From Narthecium ossifragum (lineage: Eukaryota > Streptophyta > Magnoliopsida > Dioscoreales > Nartheciaceae), in assembly GCA_963920575.1 (NCBI GenBank), contig OY986973.1, positions 17,532,062 through 17,596,061 of the forward strand: 64,000 nt of DNA. Reading direction: 5' to 3'. Positions 56,789-64,000 of the stretch are shown here, piece after piece (the first letter of the stretch is position 1; each line of letters opens with the position of its first letter). The translations under genes were made by a program, and so were the position numbers. The notes beneath the pieces were generated by a model. The model saw nothing but the letters and a program-made list of their open reading frames with translations. It did no database searches and was not told the DNA's origin.

Positions 56789-59700
56789 TTAGGAGCGGCA
56801 TCGAAGAATCAAGACCCTATAAGACCTTTGAATCTGGCGTAGGACACAATGACGATAAAAACTAATGCAGAAAAGATTCCAGCGCTCATAACCACCTGTA
56901 ACACAAGGATATGCCATGATTTTAGTTTAATAGTTCCACTCACAGTACCAATTTTTTGCATACAGTTTCAAAGGATTTACCCATTTGAACACATATCCAT
57001 GACCTTGATTCCATGAGTATGGAAGATTCATGCCAAATATGCCAGCAACTAATGAATAGAGAGAGAGGCTGACAGTTCCAGAACTTAGGAACAGTTCCAA
57101 CTGTTACCACACACAAGACTAAGGTCAGCGCAAAACAAATCAACACCTATATTTATGAAAGCAAAAACAGGTACAAGCAAGTCAGCTCAAAATAGACTAA
57201 GAGACATAAAGCAAAGAAACCTAAACGAGCCTAACAATAGCAATATGTGAGGCAACAATAACATGCAAAGAAGCAGATTTTCCAATGCCAGCGCAAGTTG
57301 TAATGTGTTGGTCAAGAAGTAGAAAAGAGAAATAAAATGTCACCTGAATCAACTGATTTCGATGGTTGTCAAGCTGCATCAACGATCATTCAAGGAGGAA
57401 CAGAGTGCAAAGCATTCAGGAAATCGCCGTGATCATGTACCAAAATGTAAACTGAAAATATTGTGTTCAGGAATGTACCTGAATGTTAATGTAATCCTCC
57501 GTGTCATCTATATACTCACGCAGCTGCAGAGAAAGCTTGTTAGTATCATTTTCACACAAAAAAGCAGGACAAACTATGAAGAGAACAATAGCATGAAGAA
57601 AAAATCTGCACGTGCCTGTCCAAGAAAAATATATCGTTCTTCAGTATAATGGGATTTCTTTTGTATAATGGAAATTTATAAGCCGCTTAAAGAATGAGAG
57701 GGAAGAAGATTCACAAGAAAAATCAAGACTGATTGAGTGGACTTTTTGCTCATGATTTAGATCTCAGCAGTCATGGCCAAAGTTTTGCCATTTTCTGCTA
57801 AATAATTATATAAGATGTGCACAGTAGCAGGAAATATCAGTACCGACAAATAACCAAATAAGAGCTTTTCTTAAATCAGGAAAGGAAATCATATAGAGTT
57901 CCTGCATAACATCCCACCTATTAACTATCAGATATAGCATGTGCATCCTACGTATGAAGGTCATAGGATTCTATTTGTATGCATATGGGGGAGTATATGC
58001 AAGTAGGATTTGGGTCGAGTAGAGAGACATCAACGGCTGGACAACATTCTTGGTAAAAAGATGCAGAGAAGAGGCACAACATTGACTGACGAAATAGAGG
58101 GAAGATGATGGTGGATGATGAAAGCAAGTCCAGATTTGGAGCTTAAAATGAAGGCCATGGCTCAGAAGAGATTCAAGGAGGTGGGAACCAAAATGGGTTG
58201 TTTGCATGTCCAAGTCAGTCCAAGAATTTTCGGCATATGAAGATGGTGAATAGGTGCATGTGACTCAATATAAAGATATAACTTTTAACTCTAATGATAA
58301 CCATATAACAATACTTTGCGAGGGTCATTAGTTTTTTTTATTTATTAGGTAAACATAGTACTTTCTTAAAGTAAAATAGGTGTTCACAAATTTCCACACG
58401 GCATGAAATCACTACACCAAATTTATTAGTTAACGTCCAATTAAAACTATTTTCATACCTCACTCGCATTATTCCGTTTTCCACCCCAAAAACTAGTAGA
58501 TGACACTATTAGAGAAAACCTAACTGGGATAGGTACGAAAATGCATCTGCACTATGAACAGTTAAGATAATTTACTGACTTGACAAAGAATTAGCCTGAA
58601 TATAAAATGAGTCAGCGAATTCAAAGCCAAAAAGGATGTTGGAGAACCCAACTTCAGAAGCATATATGCAATAAGATGTCTTGCTAATCCACATATTGGG
58701 GATTACAGTACTTGTAGTTGGTTCATAGTAGCAATAGTGCAATCATTTTATCAACCTAATTGGCAATCAACAACTGCAGGAGCAATTAGGAAGCATACAA
58801 GTTGCAGTAATTCAAGCCCCTCTGAATCTATACCATAGTCCATACTAGTCAGACATGAATGGGATATGCTTGGTGTGAAAAAAAGTGGACAAGAGAGTTT
58901 CTACATCACAAAGGCAAGTCAACCTTAGGTTAGCAATTTCGAGTCTAATATGTCATCCAATTCAACCCTAAACAATTTGTACCCACATCAACCATATGAA
59001 TGCATTATGTATCATCATTACGAACATAAAAATGTTATTGTATAGTAACTTATGTGCAACAAATGTGAGATGCAAGATGATTAGCGTAGGGATTCCATTC
59101 TACAGTTCCCCAAAATGAGAGATAAAAACAAGATTGTTCCTTATACCTGTAACATAGCACAAAAAAATGAGTAATATCAAAGATAAAAAGTAGGGACATA
59201 ATTGTGAAAGTATCAGATTGATGGGCCAGATTAATCTAACCGGTTGACTAGAGATTGGCATTCCAACTCCAAAATCTGGAGCAGCTTTAGCGTCCCATGA
59301 TAGTGTGGTTTGCTCATGGAAGGTAAATGTGGGGCTAATGATGGGACTAATTTCAGCTTGGCCTAACACTTCTTTAACCAACCTTCCCACTCAACTAGCA
59401 TACAATGTTGCTAATTACCTTGATTTACAATTTTCAATGTTAATCTACGACCTCAGTGATTTACCATAGATCGGAACTAAAGCTCGAGGCCTTTTGTTCC
59501 CTAAAATATATGTCCCATATCTTCATTTGATTCCATGAAGCACCAATGTGCACTGTTTTTAGTTGGCAAATCAATAACATTTATTTGTCCACAAGATTGT
59601 CTAATGCATACAAGTATGAGCTCTATCGAAAATAATTCCGCTTCACTGTTATAGATGGAATTTGTTTCTCAAATCTGCAAATATAACTTGCAGATGAAAC

Positions 59701-62700
59701 AGGATACATACCGTGGTCAATTTGTTCAATGTGCTATCAATTTGCATAAAGTAAGCCTGCATGGAAGAAAGTTACCATAACTGAAAATCAGCAATGCAAG
59801 GTCCCCCAAAAAAGACAGAGACAGCACAGTATATGATGAGTTATTGAAAGGACCTCCAGCAACATTTCTAGCTCCTCAACATCATTCTCATTTCCATGAG
59901 CTGTTGCCATACTTGCTCTGCTTGCCCGTGATATCTTTGAGGCAATTGTTGGTGAAGAAGGCACCCAGTTGGGAGCACTGTGGCCACTGACGGGTGAGGA
60001 TGCCCCTGCCAATTTTCTTGATAAGTAAAGATCTGCCATGTCATCATCATCATCGAGTAGCTGCTCGAGTTCATCTCTTACCTGCAGTAACATTGATGTT
60101 TAAGGAAACAAAATCTAAGTTAAAACAGTTACACTGCTTGAGATCTTTCATTCTGCAGATCTATAAATGTCCTCAAATTACCACCTAGGAAGCATTGATA
60201 CTTGTAGCGGCAAACTCGTTGGACACTCATCAGACACGTGCCCGAAACTTTCATGGCATTTTTTTCCTTAAGGTCCGTCACATAAAAAGACAAACTATGG
60301 ACGCACAACAACCCACAGCCCATGTCGTCTTTTTATTGGGTGGACTTTAGAGACAATATTGGGTTTAAAGTGACTATCATTCTTTTCCTTCTGCCATGAT
60401 TTAAAGCCCTATCTTAAAAATCTTAAGGTCCAGCAAGTTACTGCCAAACTGGTGCATTAAGAGACGGTGGCTATCAATATTTAACTAAATAATACATGAC
60501 TTTTATACTTTACTCAGTCCCGTACCTTTCCATGAAATAATCTTCTACATATGGCATATAAAAAAAAAGTTTATTTCTACTTGTCCCTGTCGTGTCTGTC
60601 TTGCATTTTACGAAAATCGCTATGTCAATGCGTCTCTGTCGTGTCTTATTCATGTCGCGTGTCAGTGTCTGTGCTTTCTAGATTACCACTATCAAGAAAA
60701 ATAAGATAAACATTAAGCACTGTACTTCAAACTGTCACTACAATTATCTGAAGGAAAGAAGGGAAAAATCAACAAACTATAAACCATCTAATGCTATTGT
60801 GCAATAGAGAGGGAAACCATGGACCAGTGAACCAAAAAAATTCACTCAGAATACATGCATGTTGAACTTTGTTAGAGATACATGAATAAAAATTTGGGCT
60901 GATTAATTGGTATACGCATCAAGCACATAGACAACACACGACTGATACCAAGTACTGAAAATCCGAGCCCTAATGTACAATTTAAAGCATGCTAAAGGGC
61001 AAGCAATTAAGGAATGCTGAATGGAAGAGATAAAAGCATGAAGCTCACTCATCAGGACTTTTAAGGGAAGATGTTAAAAAACTGTAAGTAAAGCTTATCA
61101 TGTGTGCCGAAGGTCGTGAGCTGATAAATTGTTGTTATGGTAATATGGACTATAAAACATTAAAGATATGGAATTAAAGTTCCATTTTGCTACAATGATG
61201 TAGTCTAAACAATTTCTTTGAATCCAGCAATATCCCTAAGACTAACCATTGCAGACTTTCACACTACTGTGTCTTGCCTCCTCCCCCGAGAGGTTGACGG
61301 CAGGATAAGAGTATGCATGAAGTTATGACTGATCTTAAATTCCATTCTGTAGACTTTGTTGCTCAATGTAAGTTGTTGTGCGTTACTGTTTCTATTTTTA
61401 AAGGATGAAAAATCGAATTCCGGATAGTAAGACTGAAAATACCAAAGTATTTGGTTACATATGCGATAGTCCAAGGCATCTCTTTTTGGCTTATATAACT
61501 GACAAGACATAGCATTAGGGTGGTCAATACGAGTGATATATTCCTCAACAGTCAATGCAATATTAATGCAACACGTTGTCTAATCCACAATAGATTCTCA
61601 CTTAGGGAAGGTTATTTGACAGGTACTTTTGCTATTTTGTCGGGTGAAACGAGTGCATAGCGCTGTCTGAATTGCATTCCCATCAGACCACAAATGACTC
61701 ACAAGGTGGCCACTAAAAACATTATAGGAAATCACAATGTTGCTAATTACTTTTCATCTCTGAGAATCAAAAGATCACGTAAAGAAGTAAAACAACAAAG
61801 AAAAAGACACGCATCAACCATCTGAAAAACTAAAAATCTCATGGTCAAAGACCTCTATGAATCATTAAGTGCAGAAAATCTCTTCATGGAAAAATACGCC
61901 CATGCAAGTGACCAAACAAATTGAGTGGCCGAGAACAATACACCTTTTGAACCCGAGCAGTTAACCTTGTCATTGCACTCTTAAGCTTGCGCACTCTGTC
62001 CAAGTTACGGCTGCTAATCTGCAGAGTAAAATGTTCTCTGAGGAAATAGAAACAGAAGAGGAGAAAAAAGATGTAAAAAAGAGTTTCTAACTATGAAAAG
62101 GAGCTGCTCTGATATATGTGCAAATATTTGACACTCGGTGCAGAATATAATCATGTACCTTCTATTGAAGTAGATGAAAGTTTCATACAGATTAAGGAAA
62201 ATCATGAAAAGTCGGTTTCAAAAGTTTAGAAATGGGTGAAGTTTTGGCCTACATAATGTTTCAAACCATAATCATATCATCAAGATTGCATCTAACAATG
62301 ATTCCTTATATCTCTCTCCTGAGATCCAACAAGGTAATGTAGAAATTGAGGTCATCAGCAAGTCCACCATGCAAGTAAAAAGACAACTCATAAATCGTTC
62401 CTCATGAAGCAGTAGAACAAAATAATAGTTCATTAACTAGCAAAGAAAAAGGAAGAAGGATTCTAATTAAAAATTGCAGTGCAGCATCATTGAACATTTT
62501 CAGATGAAATTATTGAAAACTTAGAGGAGATGCTGTGATCCATAGTCATAATAGTCAACATGCCATTAAAATGAATGGTATAGAAAGAAAGTGTCCGCAA
62601 ACCTTGGAGGTCAGTTCATCTAATGCTGGGTAGGCAGCAGTCTCCAATTCTGTGGTACGTGCATCAAGAAAGCTGCATATTGCTTCTAGAGCAACTTCTA

Positions 62701-62724
62701 AGGCCCGAAATTCAAATGGAGACT
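56789..62724 (-). CDS. MRS2/CorA-type magnesium transporter, 5' end outside window, frameshifted last exon
   Basis: Exons on the minus strand: 62724-62603, 62018-61944, 60081-59854, 59756-59712, 57523-57479, 57373-57344, 57100-56981, 56896-56789, with GT-AG borders and consistent phases. They encode [19 protein letters not shown], the long helix [20 protein letters not shown] and [16 protein letters not shown], then [20 protein letters not shown] and the first membrane helix with the GMN pore signature (57026-57034) followed by [15 protein letters not shown]. These proteins form pentameric Mg2+ channels in vacuolar, ER, plastid or mitochondrial membranes. The last exon begins VVMSAG, then one surplus G (CCC at 56879-56881) shifts the frame: the usual [12 protein letters not shown] ending is present one frame over, while the frame as assembled ends after 36 codons at 56789. 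The N-terminal exon(s) lie past 64000. By memory it is nearest the AtMRS2-2/-7 group. Confidence 0.88.
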
Positions 62725-64000
62725 CTACATTGCAAAACATTAGCAAAATCAATGACCCAGAGAAATAGCATATTTAAATTAAAGATGCAAGCAGAGAAGA
62801 GAAACAAATAGACATCCAAACCAAAAAATAAAACTCTCTCAAATTCATGAACAAGGTTGACATGTCAGAGAAATTAGCAGTACACACTTATAGAAGCACA
62901 GAAAGAGGAGAATACATATAAAAGATTAACAATAACTTTTTCTCTAGAACATCCAAAACAAAAACATGGCTGCTTTCTAAAAACTGCAGCTCCCTCAAGT
63001 TCTTGGAGAAGTATAAAGAGCCAGATAAATTCAGCAATAACACTAATAGAAGTAGGGAAAGAGAAGAATCAATTACAAAAACGACTGCTGAAAATTTTTC
63101 TACGTGTACCCCAAATTATGACCTAATCTAAAAATAGCAGAACCTGACAAGTTTGAACCAACATGTTAAACACAACCAAGACCCTAGACCCTGGAAGCAC
63201 CACCTTGGAGGGGTACCTCCTAAATAACATAGTATTTGACATTAATACAAGTGTGAGAAGGATATTACTTTTTCCATGGGTCACTCATGCTCTTGCTATT
63301 ACTCTCACTCATCAGAAGCATGAGTCTTCGTCAATATACTTTTCCCTGTAGTCCAATCATGTGACTATTTGCGATTTTTTTATTATGTTAAAAGGGAAAT
63401 TTATGACGAAATATCTCCTGAAATAGAACTCGACTATTATAACAATTGCATGAGTTGAACATTTAGGCTAATTTTGAAGTTTTACTTAGATCAATATACC
63501 TTGGCTACTAAATTACTTCTTAAGATCTACGGCACAATGGAAGCAAAACGCATCATAAACCCAAAAGAACATGACCTTGTGTTTTAAAATTGATTGAACA
63601 TCTTGAGTCATCCTTTTGGATTAGATGACTAGTTTTCTCTCTCTTGGATCCTTTTGACTCAACCTGTCATCCTAAGTATGTTCGAGTTCAATACTCATTT
63701 AAAAGGCTGTAAACAGGATAACTCGTTTTGCAGTAGAAGCTTGCTTATCCTATAGTACAGATACGAAAAAGATGGTTGAGATCTTAGACCACTTTTGCAT
63801 CATAGACCATGATCACATGAATCAGGAACTGCACACAATTTCAATGTTTCCAATCATACAATGAGAAATTGGTCGTAAAGAAAAGCTACAATCATAATGA
63901 TGTATAATACATTCTTTGGGTGATTTTCTTCAATATGTCCAAGATGGCCAATCAGAAAACCTTTTATTAGTGGATTTGACCTAAGCTAAAATTCCATGAT
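62725..64000 (-). other. MRS2 intron, upstream of the first visible exon
   Basis: I looked for the conserved N-terminal motifs (REKAI, ITAEEVLL, DPL) on the minus strand and saw none, so the 5' exon is probably beyond the window. No other gene seen. Confidence 0.5.

Noticed and set aside
59100..59390. 96-codon minus-strand ORF within an MRS2 intron
   Set aside because: It shows no recognised domain, and MRS2 splice phases are consistent without it.
1..64000. CRISPR array or operon-type organisation
   Set aside because: The sequence is eukaryotic nuclear DNA; the tandem arrays seen have no regular unique spacers.

Overview
This window is nuclear DNA of a flowering plant, most likely a monocot. 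Its genes have introns, its G-beta protein reads (from memory) closer to rice RGB1 than to Arabidopsis AGB1, it carries pieces of both organelle genomes, and roughly the first 35 kb is nested transposons. Gene spacing, GT-AG introns and a 200-N scaffold gap fit a draft plant assembly. I could not identify the species.

Layout. (1) 1-5.6 kb: remains of gypsy elements on the minus strand, interrupted by a 2,031-bp Pack-MULE (152-2182). It has a 10-bp target duplication and carries fragments of a cytochrome P450, a lipid-transfer protein and probably a GT47 (exostosin-family) gene. A second copy of the host repeat at about 5.4-5.6 kb shows the empty site. (2) 6.1-25.6 kb: a large inverted-repeat (foldback-like) element. 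Its left arm is interrupted by a smaller inverted repeat holding a mitochondrial 18S rRNA fragment. Its centre is interrupted by a Tnt1/Tork-like copia element (9423-24461, TSD CAAAG), whose gag is in turn interrupted by a Tekay/Del-like chromovirus (13958-23398, TSD CTAAT). (3) 26.0-34.9 kb: a second, decayed copia element containing a short gypsy element with only gag and protease (27441-30160, TSD ATATT). (4) 35.0-35.5 kb: a small non-autonomous element related to the Pack-MULE. (5) 36.1-46.4 kb: two intact genes tail to tail, a TauE/SafE-family membrane protein (+) and the heterotrimeric G-protein beta subunit (-). Intron 5 of the latter holds a plastid insertion with a complete, intron-containing trnG-UCC. 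(6) 46.5-56.8 kb: intergenic DNA with microsatellites, a chromovirus-like LTR running into the assembly gap, MULE-like coding remnants, and a solo copia-type LTR with TSD GCTAG. (7) 56.8-64 kb: the 3' eight coding exons of an MRS2/CorA magnesium transporter (-). Its first exon(s) lie beyond the window and its last exon carries a one-base frameshift.

The three cellular genes have unrelated roles (membrane export or trafficking, G-protein signalling, magnesium transport) and nothing suggests they work together. The most interesting material is the gene-capturing MULE, the organelle DNA inside an intron and inside a foldback, the repeated GATCGATC-type clusters in LTRs that otherwise look unrelated, and the MRS2 frameshift.
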